Shown: positions 5,993 to 11,607 of the stretch, piece after piece
Layout of the letters: the number at the start of each line of letters is the position of its first letter
How positions within the stretch are numbered: position 1 is the first letter of the stretch
Origin: Puniceicoccales bacterium
GTDB taxonomy: Bacteria; Verrucomicrobiota; Verrucomicrobiia; Opitutales; UBA953
Length of the DNA stretch: 11,607 nt
Assembly: GCA_031279675.1 (NCBI GenBank)
Contig: JAITIB010000010.1
Location: 1 to 11,607, forward strand
Reading direction: 5' to 3'
Notes under the pieces: model-generated
What the model was told of the DNA's origin: nothing
Databases searched by the model: none
The model's input: only the letters and a program-made list of their open reading frames with translations
Program-made: the position numbers and the translations under genes

Positions 5993-6541
5993 ATGTCGAA
6001 TCCACGCAATCGCCGCCGCACTCTCGGGGCCTTTGGCAAACCCAAGCTGCATGCCAAGAATTTCCCACCCCGCCGTCCTGCCACTTCCGCCAGCGAGCCC
6101 TCGTCCACCGCATCCAAGGATGGATTCAACATATCCAACGCCCTCATTGAGTTCGCCCGTCCCATCACCGAGCAAGCCGGGAACAACCACACGGCCATCC
6201 GTGGCGCAATGAACGTTGCCATCCTGCTTTGGAACGCCCTCATCGAGGGCGGGCCCACCCTTGAGGCGGCGCGCAAAAAACTCCTCGCCCTCCCCGGCGC
6301 CACTCCCGTCCAGATTGAAGAGCTCGTCGCCACCATGTCCGCGCGCAAAGAGGAACTCTACCCCGGGGCCAGGCAACTCATCTGCAACTACGACCTGACG
6401 TTTACGAAAAAAGGCGCCAACATCCGCATCGCCTCCATCAATCTCAATCCGGACGGGGTTGAAAAAACTGATGTCGCCGGACAACTCGGCGCCCACCTCT
6501 TCCCGCCCCCCCCTGTGGAGGCCACGCCCGGGCAACCTTGA
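5993..6541 (+). CDS. Unrecognised protein, probably cotranscribed with menH
   Basis: A 182-residue protein without a signal peptide or membrane segment. The first 40 residues are basic and disordered (SNPRNRRRTLGAFGKPKLHAK, then Pro/Ser/Thr-rich). Residues about 45-155 look folded: a helix with NALIEFARPITEQAG, a segment AMNVAILLWNALIEGG, then EELVATMSARKEELYPGARQLICNYDLTF, and a beta strand with ANIRIASINL. The tail is Pro-rich. The middle reminds me of small bacterial proteins of unknown function with a conserved LLWN and an ARKEELYP-like stretch, but I cannot name the family. The ATG has no Shine-Dalgarno sequence. Its stop overlaps the menH TTG start by 4 bases (TTGA). A C8 run at 6506-6513 near the 3' end is a potential slippage site; one extra C would join this frame to menH. 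Confidence 0.8.
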   Translation: MSNPRNRRRTLGAFGKPKLHAKNFPPRRPATSASEPSSTASKDGFNISNALIEFARPITEQAGNNHTAIRGAMNVAILLWNALIEGGPTLEAARKKLLALPGATPVQIEELVATMSARKEELYPGARQLICNYDLTFTKKGANIRIASINLNPDGVEKTDVAGQLGAHLFPPPPVEATPGQP

Positions 6542-7416
6542 CGCGCCCCTCAGTGCCGGACCCGTCCGCACCCCGCATAATCGCCCTGCACGGCTTCACC
6601 GGGGACGCCGCGGACTTCGCCCCCCTGCGCGCCCTTGCCCCGGGACATTGGCAATGGCATTGCCCCGATCTGCCCGGACACGGCACGCAGTCCGCCGCGG
6701 CGAATTTCTCCCTCGAACACCATCTCGCATACCTTGAAGCCCAACGCCGTCAATTTGACGCCACCTCCACCGTCGATCTCGCTTCCCCTTCCACCATCCT
6801 CCTCGGGTATTCCATGGGCGGACGCATCGCATTGCATTGGATATTGAAAAACCCACGAGCCTTTCGCGCCCTCGTTCTCATCGGCGCCTCGCCCGGGATT
6901 GCCAATGCCCGCACCCGCCAAACCCGACGCCGTTCCGACGCCGCGCTCGCCCAACGCCTCACGGACAAAGGCCTCGCGGATTTCCTCGAAACGTGGTGGA
7001 GCCAACCACTCTTTGCGGGACTGCAAAAAAACCTCCGCCCGGAGGCGCTCACCGCCTTGCGCGATCGACGCCACCGCGCCAATTCCGCCCGCGCCCTCGT
7101 GGCAAGCCTGCTCAATGTCGGAACGGGCACCCTGCCTCCACTCTGGAAAAAACTCCCCATGTTGCCCCTTCCCGTGCTTTGCATCACCGGGGCGGAGGAT
7201 TCAAAATTTTCCCGCGTCGCCCGTCGCATGTGCGCCCGCCTTCCCAACGGCACCGCCATCTCAATCCCGGGAACACACCACCTGCCCCATCTCGAAAATC
7301 CAGCCTTGGTGGCAGCCCAACTCAACGCATTTGTCACCCTCAACAACCATGCAAACCGACCAAACCATGTGTCTGGCCGCTCTCCACCGGATGTTTCAGC
7401 CTGTGCAAATATTTGA
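6538..7416 (+). CDS. menH: 2-succinyl-6-hydroxy-2,4-cyclohexadiene-1-carboxylate synthase (MenH-like alpha/beta hydrolase)
   Basis: Cytoplasmic enzyme of menaquinone biosynthesis that eliminates pyruvate from SEPHCHC to give SHCHC. The product (292 residues from the TTG) is an alpha/beta hydrolase with IIALHGFTGDAADF (14-27), DLPGHG (44-49), the nucleophile elbow GYSMGGR (Ser92), an acid in GAEDSKF (Asp221) and a catalytic His in PGTHHLPHLENP (His248). MenH-specific features include ETWWSQPLF (151-159) and RANSARALVASLLNVGTGTLPP (180-201). The first in-frame start is TTG 6538, overlapping the preceding stop as TTGA; GTG at 6553 is an alternative. About 25 residues after AFVTL exceed the usual end and look unstructured. 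No other men gene is in the window. Other C-C hydrolases share the fold, but the WWSQPLF and NVGTGTLPPLW segments favour MenH. Confidence 0.85.
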   Translation: MTRPSVPDPSAPRIIALHGFTGDAADFAPLRALAPGHWQWHCPDLPGHGTQSAAANFSLEHHLAYLEAQRRQFDATSTVDLASPSTILLGYSMGGRIALHWILKNPRAFRALVLIGASPGIANARTRQTRRRSDAALAQRLTDKGLADFLETWWSQPLFAGLQKNLRPEALTALRDRRHRANSARALVASLLNVGTGTLPPLWKKLPMLPLPVLCITGAEDSKFSRVARRMCARLPNGTAISIPGTHHLPHLENPALVAAQLNAFVTLNNHANRPNHVSGRSPPDVSACANI

Positions 7417-7611
7417 CGTGTTCCCTCTCCGTGATCCCCTGCGCTTTATATTAAACCGGCATGTCTATATTTATAATTTTTCGGCGACAAACCCTGATAA
7501 ATACAGGATGTTGGGTAAAATATATTCATGCCGGGTTAATAATGCGTCTGCCCGTGGATGCTCATGGCATGCCGTTGCGAGTCATTGTCACGGCGAGTCC
7601 TGTCATGCTTG
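7417..7611. other. AT-rich intergenic island between convergent genes
   Basis: This 195-bp stretch lies between the 3' ends of menH and the minus-strand phage-like gene. Its left half (about 7440-7545) is strikingly AT-rich compared with both flanks and contains the inverted repeat listed separately. The right part has mixed composition and no convincing ORF. No dif-like 28-bp sequence was recognised. Confidence 0.6.
7449..7541. repeat. 93-bp element bounded by 24-bp imperfect inverted repeats
   Basis: The left arm 7449-7472 (starting TATTAAACCGGCATG) and the reverse complement of the right arm 7518-7541 (starting TATTAACCCGGCATG) match at 21 of 24 positions. The 45-base centre is AT-rich and holds a smaller CCTG-ATAAATA-CAGG hairpin. 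Both outer ends are TA, as expected for a small non-autonomous element of the IS630/mariner type with TA duplication. It could instead be a cruciform or a large RNA hairpin between convergent genes. It encodes no protein. One copy in this window cannot show mobility. Confidence 0.6.
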
Positions 7612-8001
7612 TCAAGATTGCGATGGTGCTTTGTCGGGTGTGGGTTCCTTGAGAAGGATGCCGTTGGCTTCGGGGCGGAGTGGGATGGCGTAGGCTCCGT
7701 GGGACTTGGTGAAGGTGCCGCCGTGGAGTGTGGCGGCGAAGGCTGGGTCGGCGATGGTGACGGTGGCTTTGTCGTTGGTGGCGGAGGTGAGGGCTGTGGC
7801 CTGGCGGATGCGGGCCCAGAAGTTGGTTTTGGGCCAGCCGCGTTTGTTGGGTTCCTGGTTGCGTGCGAGGAAGTGTTCGCGGAGGGTTTCGGCGAGGGTT
7901 TCGCCGAGCCGGGCCATGAGGGGTTGGCGTTGGGTGAGGCGCCCGATCATCTTTTGGAGCTTGGGCGTGGCGAGGTCGGTGCTCTGGATCGTGTTGCTCA
8001 T
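7612..8001 (-). CDS. Phage virion-morphogenesis-like protein
   Basis: A 129-residue protein with the features of short tail-completion/virion-morphogenesis proteins of Mu-like phages. The N-terminal helix pair TPKLQKMIGRLTQRQPLMARLGETLAETLREHF (12-44) is followed by NKRGWPKTNFWARIRQAT, beta strands DKATVTIAD and AATLHGGTFTKS, and AYAIPLRPEANGI. The pairing of an HGG turn with a closing IPLRPEA segment is what I associate with this group; this is recalled family pattern, not a search. The ATG at 8001 gives a natural N-terminus (MSNTIQS), though the frame continues upstream. No Shine-Dalgarno is visible. The only neighbour on this strand is the small coiled-coil gene upstream. Head, portal and tail genes are absent within the window, so this appears to be a prophage remnant or a domesticated gene. 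Confidence 0.65.
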   Translation of the reverse strand: MSNTIQSTDLATPKLQKMIGRLTQRQPLMARLGETLAETLREHFLARNQEPNKRGWPKTNFWARIRQATALTSATNDKATVTIADPAFAATLHGGTFTKSHGAYAIPLRPEANGILLKEPTPDKAPSQS

Positions 8002-8104
8002 GTTTTTGGGCTTGCGGGCTTGGTGTGCGTGGGTTGGAGTGTTGTCACTTTTGTAGGTGGGGGAATTAGGCGAGATGAAACCCGGGAGCCTTAGCGAAAA
8101 ACCT

Positions 8105-8476
8105 TCAATTGGGCTCCGGCGTGCCGGGGCCTTTTTCTTTGGAGGCGATTGCGCTTTCGGTGACCGGGTAGTAATTCCAGGCCTCGCCTGTGGCGGTGGA
8201 TTTTTCCCAGGAGTAGATCCGGGCCTTGATGTCGGCGATGTTCGCGTTGATGCGGACAAGGTCGGCGTTTTTTTTTTGGATGATTCGCGAGTCACCCTTG
8301 GCCCGCTCTATCCCAACAAGCAGTCCGTCGCGGTGTTTTTGCAGTGCGTCGCGGGTGCGTTGGAGGCGGGCGATGATGGCGGCCTTGGGTTCGACGAGGA
8401 CGGCACAGGAGGCGTTGACGCCCGGGGTGTCCGGGTGGGTGAACCTTTTGTGGAGGATGATGGATTCCGGGCGCAT
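8105..8476 (-). CDS. Small coiled-coil protein of unknown function
   Basis: A 123-residue soluble protein without a signal peptide. After a short N-terminal part (MRPESIILHKRFTHPDTPG), residues about 28-92 form a probable coiled coil: IIARLQRTRDALQKHRDGLL, IERAKGDSRIIQKKNADLVR, INANIADIKARIYSWEK. A polar tail ends in PGTPEPN. I do not recognise the family. It is 103 bp upstream of the phage-like gene on the same strand, with the same C-rich third positions, so the two probably share a transcript and origin. The start at 8476 is preceded by AGGG at about 14 bases and by a small hairpin. Phage genomes often carry such short helical proteins, but this link rests only on position. Confidence 0.55.
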   Translation of the reverse strand: MRPESIILHKRFTHPDTPGVNASCAVLVEPKAAIIARLQRTRDALQKHRDGLLVGIERAKGDSRIIQKKNADLVRINANIADIKARIYSWEKSTATGEAWNYYPVTESAIASKEKGPGTPEPN

Positions 8477-8684
8477 TTATTTTCGAGCCCTGAAAGGGCG
8501 CAATTGGCGGTATCGTGGAAGACCGCAAAGGCGCGAAGATTTCGGCGGCAATGCGTTGGGTTTCCCTGAGCCTGCCCCTTCTCATCACGGCTTCCCGGCA
8601 ATGCTTATTTCTCAACACGCCTACTGTTTCGTGATTCCTGTGAAGGTGCTTTTTTGGGTTCTGCGGAAAAGAAATGTTGCGTGC
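8477..8684. other. Non-coding region upstream of the riboswitch
   Basis: This 208-bp stretch has no ORF with convincing composition on either strand. It holds a perfect 5-bp hairpin GCCCT-GAA-AGGGC at 8487-8499, just upstream of the minus-strand gene start, and it must contain the promoter of the riboswitch transcript. No clear -35/-10 pair could be chosen by eye. Confidence 0.4.
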
Positions 8685-8935
8685 GGGGTGCGTGAGCCCA
8701 AGGGTTCGGGGAGTTCTTTTCATTTCATCATCATCACTTTGGCAGCGGGGAAGTCCGTGTGAACCGGACACAGTCGCGCTGCGGTTACGGGTGACATCGC
8801 GCCACCGGGCGTGTTTCGAGAACTGCGTCCGGGGCAAGCCAATCTGTTTTTCAAGGGACGGGTGAAGGCGGTGCGGTGGTTGGGGCGGGCGTGTTGTCCG
8901 TTCCTGTAGCCTGGAGTCCGAACATCCCTGCCGGG
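8685..8935 (+). ncRNA. Cobalamin riboswitch
   Basis: The conserved elements of the B12 aptamer occur in the right order on plus. GGTGC lies at 8687-8691. A P3-like hairpin (GAGCCC/GGGTTC) lies at 8694-8707. GGGGAA at 8747-8752 leads into the stem GTCCG/CGGAC (8753-8757, 8765-8769) with loop TGTGAAC. ACAGTCGCGCTGCGGT at 8770-8785 aligns without gaps to the B12-box consensus ACGGUCCCGCCACUGU (12 of 16). The stem GCAGCG/CGCTGC (8742-8747, 8777-8782) encloses the box. The 3' element AGTCCGAACATCCCTGCC (8915-8932) corresponds to the AGxC...ACCUGCC terminus that forms the kissing partner. A T7 run follows at 8948-8954, but no strong terminator stem precedes it. These switches normally turn genes off when cobalamin binds. 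The next plus-strand genes are a small ORF and the AAE-family transporter. Confidence 0.85.
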
Positions 8936-8964
8936 GTTAATTGTTAGTTTTTTTCATCGCACGA

Positions 8965-9168
8965 ATGAAGCTGTATTCAATTTCTGGCGGGAGTTTTTTC
9001 TTTTCGCCGCTGCCCTGTGTGTCCGCGGGCGGTTTGTTTTTAATGCCGGCACCGTGCGTCGCGTGTTCCGTGAGGGAGCCGCGACGCTGTTTGTTGGCAT
9101 CCGTTGAGCACCTGCTTGGCGGGTGTTGCGGGATTGCCGTTGTGCGGGGGAGCGGGGTGTTGTCATGA
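8965..9168 (+). CDS. Possible small ORF between the riboswitch and the transporter
   Basis: A 67-codon frame from ATG 8965 ends in a TGA that overlaps the transporter start (ATGA), the usual sign of translational coupling. The product is Cys-rich (seven Cys) with hydrophobic patches (GGSFFFSPLPC, AGGLFLMPAPC, HLLGGCCGIAVV) and has no family I know. No Shine-Dalgarno precedes the ATG. It may be a leader peptide, a small membrane protein or chance. The distance from the aptamer end (about 30 bases) would place its start under riboswitch control. Confidence 0.3.
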   Translation: MKLYSISGGSFFFSPLPCVSAGGLFLMPAPCVACSVREPRRCLLASVEHLLGGCCGIAVVRGSGVLS

Positions 9169-10817
9169 ATGCGTGGACGGGTTTTTGGGCTGGCGCCACG
9201 ACGGCGAGCCAGCTTGTGGCGTTCGCGCTTGTCGCGGCGGTGGGGCTGGCGCTTGGCCGGTTGCGGATTGGGGGCGTGGGCGTGGGAATTGCGGGGGTGT
9301 TGCTTTCGGGGCTTGTGCTTGCGCGGGTGGGGGTCCGGGTGGACGGGCATGTGCTGGAGTTTGTGCGGGAGTTTGGGCTGATCCTGTTCGTCTTTTCGAT
9401 CGGGCTCCGGCTCGGGCCGGGTTTTTTCGCATCGCTCCGGCGCACGGGTTTGAAGCTGAACATGCTGGCCATGGGAAATGTGCTGATGGGGGTTGTGGTG
9501 TGCGTGGGCGTGCTGCATGTGGCGGGTGTGCCGTTGCCGGTGGCGGCGGGGCTGCTCTCCGGGGCGACCACGAACACGCCGAGTCTTGCCGCGGCACAGC
9601 AGGCGTTGGGCGAGGTGGGGGCGGGGGACGAGGCGGTCCAGCGCTTGAGCGTGGCGTATGCGCTCGCCTATCCGTTCGGGGTGTGCGGTGTGATTCTTGC
9701 GATGCTTGCGGCGCGGCGTTTTGTGGCGGGGCCGTTGCCGGAAAATCGTCCGGTGGCGTCGGTTGCGGCGGAGCCGGGGGTGGGGCGCATGAGTCTTGAG
9801 GTGCGCAATCCGGGGCTGGCCGGCTCGACGCTTGGGGGCGCGTTTGCGAGGGTGCGCGGGTTGAATGTCTCGCGTTTGCGACGCGGGGATTTGCTGCGCG
9901 TTCCGGTGGCGGGGGATGTGCTTGAGCTTGGGGACCAGTTGCTCGTTGTCGGGGTGCCGGAGGCGCTTGCGCAGGCGAGGCTGCTTGCGGGAGGCGAGAT
10001 TGCGCAGGATTTGCGCAGGCTGGAGGGGCCGTTGATCAACCGTCCGGTGATTGTCACGCGGCGCGATGCCGTGGGGAAAACTTTTGAGGCGTTGCAATTG
10101 CAGTCCCGTTTCGGCGTGGTGGCGACGCGCCTGTCGCGCCATGGGATGGAGTTTGCGCCGGAGCCCGGATTGCGTGTGCAGTTTGGGGACATCCTGACGA
10201 TTGTCGGGACGGTGGACGCTGTTGGAGAGACGGCGCGTGTGCTGGGCGATTCGCCCAAGGAGTTGGAGCATGCGCGCATTGGCCCGTTTTTTTTCGGGAT
10301 TTTGGCCGGAGTGCTTCTTGGGTTGATTCCGGTGGCGTTGCCCGGGCTTCCCGCGCCGGTGCGGCTTGGGCTTGCGGGAGGGCCGTTGGTGATGGCGATT
10401 TTGCTTGGGCGGCTTGGGAGCCTTGGCCCCGTGGTCTGGTATGTTCCGCCGAATGCCAGCCTTGCGCTGCGCGAGATTGGCATCGTGTTGTTTCTGGCCT
10501 GCGTCGGGCTTAAGTCCGGGGAGATGTTTTTTGAATATCTGTTCAGTTTTCAGGGCTTGGGCTGGATGGCGTTGGGAGCGGGGATTACTTTTTTCCCGGT
10601 GGTGTGCACTGCGTGGCTTGCACGGCGTTTTGCGCGCCTGCCCCAGGCGGAGACTTGCGGGCTGCTGGCGGGCTCGATGACGGATCCCCCCGCCCTTGCC
10701 TTTGCGCAGGAGACTTGCGAGGGGCATGGGACTTCCGTGGCCTACGCCACGGTTTATCCGCTGGTCATGCTGTTGCGCGTGCTCTCCGCCCAGATGCTTG
10801 TGTTTTTTGCCGCGTAG
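9165..10817 (+). CDS. AAE-family (AspT/YidE/YbjL-type) transporter with two RCK_C domains
   Basis: A 550-residue inner-membrane transporter of the aspartate:alanine exchanger family. The first membrane half (about 12-182) and the second (about 370-550) are internal repeats: GLLSGATTNTPSL (129-141) matches GLLAGSMTDPPAL (499-511), and VAYALAYPFGV matches VAYATVYPLVM. Between them lie two TrkA_C (RCK_C) domains, about 205-275 (ending LELGDQLLVVG) and 288-362 (ending VQFGDILTIVG), which in this family are cytoplasmic and probably regulatory. The full architecture is intact. The start at 9165 has GGGGGAGCGGGG upstream; a GTG at 9123 would add residues unlike a membrane N-terminus. It is the first long gene after the cobalamin riboswitch, so it is probably B12-repressed. 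Known members exchange amino acids or dicarboxylates; the substrate here is unknown and may relate to corrinoid or cobalt. Confidence 0.9.
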   Translation: MNAWTGFWAGATTASQLVAFALVAAVGLALGRLRIGGVGVGIAGVLLSGLVLARVGVRVDGHVLEFVREFGLILFVFSIGLRLGPGFFASLRRTGLKLNMLAMGNVLMGVVVCVGVLHVAGVPLPVAAGLLSGATTNTPSLAAAQQALGEVGAGDEAVQRLSVAYALAYPFGVCGVILAMLAARRFVAGPLPENRPVASVAAEPGVGRMSLEVRNPGLAGSTLGGAFARVRGLNVSRLRRGDLLRVPVAGDVLELGDQLLVVGVPEALAQARLLAGGEIAQDLRRLEGPLINRPVIVTRRDAVGKTFEALQLQSRFGVVATRLSRHGMEFAPEPGLRVQFGDILTIVGTVDAVGETARVLGDSPKELEHARIGPFFFGILAGVLLGLIPVALPGLPAPVRLGLAGGPLVMAILLGRLGSLGPVVWYVPPNASLALREIGIVLFLACVGLKSGEMFFEYLFSFQGLGWMALGAGITFFPVVCTAWLARRFARLPQAETCGLLAGSMTDPPALAFAQETCEGHGTSVAYATVYPLVMLLRVLSAQMLVFFAA

Positions 10818-10876
10818 CTGGCGCGGGCGGGGATTACCGTTGCCAATGTGCGCGGGGCGTGCCTATTGCGCGGGGT

Positions 10877-11607
10877 ATGAAAGCAGCTGCTGTTCCATTC
10901 AAGCGCGCCACCGTCGTCGCCCGCGCGTTCATTGGCGTTTTTTGCCTCTCCGCCGCCACCTGCGTGGTCTGTTTTGCCAGGACGGATGGGCACTCGACGA
11001 TAATCGAAAACGAGATTTTTTCCGTGCTCCATGACTCGTTAAAGGGGCCGTCGCTCCAGATCACGCACAAACCCAGCGGCAAGGTCTTCATCAAGGACCT
11101 TACGGTTAATTCTCTCGAGCACTTAATTTTGAAAGACTACACGCCCAACGGAGTCTTCGGGGAGAACGGGCTCTTTAGCACAGGCACCCAAAGCGGGCCC
11201 GTCTCCGACCCCGTGCTGGGCGAAGGGAAATGCATCGTCATTAGGGATCTTCGTTCATCGACCTCCATTGAGATTTATCCCGGCGTTCCCTTTGTCCTCA
11301 TCCGCCCCACGCTGAAGGCATCGCACAGTCCCCATGTCGCCCTTGATTTCCAAAAATACGCACCCGCCCTTTTCACGCTCGACCTCGGCAAACCCGCCAG
11401 CCAGCTCAAAACCCTCGGCACAGGCGGGCTTCTTCCGGCGAACAAAAACCCGGGCAGTTATCTCTTCCTCACCACGGCTGACCCCGCGACACGCAACGGC
11501 GTTGTCGTCGGCTGGGGTTCGCAGGAAAACGTCTCCGGCGTCATTTTTTCCGAGATAAAGGATGACCGCGTCGCCTTGCGCGCGGAGGCGCACACCGGGC
11601 ACCTCCT
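10877..11607 (+). CDS. Secreted protein resembling the N-terminal part of alpha-galactosidase-type glycosidases (runs off right edge)
   Basis: An open frame of 243 codons from ATG 10877 to the window end. The N-terminus has basic residues (K2, K9, R10, R16) and then a hydrophobic segment AFIGVFCLSAATCVVCFA, a likely Sec signal or anchor. The rest reads as a beta-rich domain: ILKDYTPNGVFGENGLFSTG, IEIYPGVPFVLIRPTLK, LDLGKPASQLKTLGTGGLL, then NPGSYLFLTTADPATRNGVVVGWGSQENVSGVIF. This last segment resembles the non-catalytic N-terminal domain of alpha-galactosidase-like enzymes (GH27/GH36 relatives) known to me from Verrucomicrobiota and Planctomycetota. The catalytic domain would be outside the window, so enzymatic function is only suggested. 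The start is 59 bp after the transporter stop, with GCGGGG next to the ATG. Its C-rich third positions differ sharply from the transporter's. Confidence 0.6.
   Translation, partial: MKAAAVPFKRATVVARAFIGVFCLSAATCVVCFARTDGHSTIIENEIFSVLHDSLKGPSLQITHKPSGKVFIKDLTVNSLEHLILKDYTPNGVFGENGLFSTGTQSGPVSDPVLGEGKCIVIRDLRSSTSIEIYPGVPFVLIRPTLKASHSPHVALDFQKYAPALFTLDLGKPASQLKTLGTGGLLPANKNPGSYLFLTTADPATRNGVVVGWGSQENVSGVIFSEIKDDRVALRAEAHTGHL

Noticed and set aside
5333..6571. A 412-codon minus-strand frame across the serpin 5' end and the gene at 5993.
   Set aside because: It is out of frame with the serpin signature and has low-complexity Gly/Arg-rich translation; the serpin and the 5993 gene explain the DNA.
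7441..7545. The AT-rich island as a dif site for the Xer recombinase.
   Set aside because: No 28-bp pattern with the typical XerC and XerD arms around a 6-base centre could be aligned.
7461..7652. A 63-codon plus-strand frame to the right of menH.
   Set aside because: It starts in the AT-rich inverted repeat, has mixed composition and no recognisable start context.
242..8484. The same 13-mer, CGCATTTATTTTC, at 242-254 and 8472-8484, each covering a minus-strand ATG.
   Set aside because: One or two shared 13-mers are expected by chance in a window of this size, and the first copy lies in nuoE coding sequence.
8057..8569. A 170-codon plus-strand frame over the coiled-coil gene.
   Set aside because: Gly/Val/Asp-rich translation typical of an antisense shadow; the minus-strand frame has better composition and a natural start.
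8292..8837. A minus-strand frame across the coiled-coil gene start and the riboswitch.
   Set aside because: It overlaps the riboswitch blocks and the coiled-coil gene in another frame, and its translation is rich in Arg, His and Pro.
8937..10727. A 596-codon open frame on the minus strand opposite the transporter.
   Set aside because: Its product is dominated by Arg, Pro, His and Gln with no domain. It is the antisense shadow of a GC-rich gene whose plus-strand product is a clear transporter.

Overview
This is a GC-rich bacterial chromosome segment. It carries ordinary housekeeping genes (complex I subunit, peptidoglycan, queuosine, Xer recombinase and menaquinone genes), a bacterial serpin, a phage-type structural gene, a putative secreted glycosidase and a cobalamin riboswitch. 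The mix, the scarcity of Shine-Dalgarno sequences and the general look of the proteins suggest Verrucomicrobiota, perhaps Opitutaceae. That placement is an inference, because no rRNA or other marker lies in the window.

Layout. (1) 1-246: the 5' part of an unrecognised minus-strand gene running off the left edge. (2) 223-4463, all on plus and closely packed: nuoE, two tandem paralogous lipoprotein genes, mraY, queF and a xerC/xerD-type recombinase. From the second lipoprotein to the recombinase the gaps are at most 82 bp, so part of this may be one transcript. mraY sits away from the usual division/cell-wall cluster. (3) 4498-5754, minus: a secreted serpin with an intact inhibitory hinge, convergent with the recombinase. 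(4) 5993-7416, plus: a protein of unknown function overlapping menH by 4 bp through a TTG start. (5) 7417-7611: an AT-rich island with a 93-bp inverted-repeat structure. (6) 7612-8476, minus: a phage virion-morphogenesis-like gene and a small coiled-coil gene. (7) 8477-9164: non-coding DNA holding a cobalamin riboswitch on plus (about 8685-8935) and a possible 67-codon leader ORF. (8) 9165-10817, plus: an aspartate:alanine-exchanger (AAE) family transporter with duplicated membrane domains and two RCK_C domains. (9) 10877 to the right edge, plus: the N-terminal part of a secreted protein resembling alpha-galactosidase-type glycosidases.

The most interesting unit is the riboswitch followed by the AAE-family transporter. 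It suggests a transporter repressed by B12, possibly handling a corrinoid, cobalt or a B12-dependent metabolite. Also notable are the inverted-repeat island beside the phage remnant, a QueF with Gln in place of the usual active-site His, and a mosaic of strand composition (G-rich plus-strand blocks alternating with C-rich ones) whose changes fall between genes. No CRISPR array, complete insertion sequence, tRNA or rRNA was seen.
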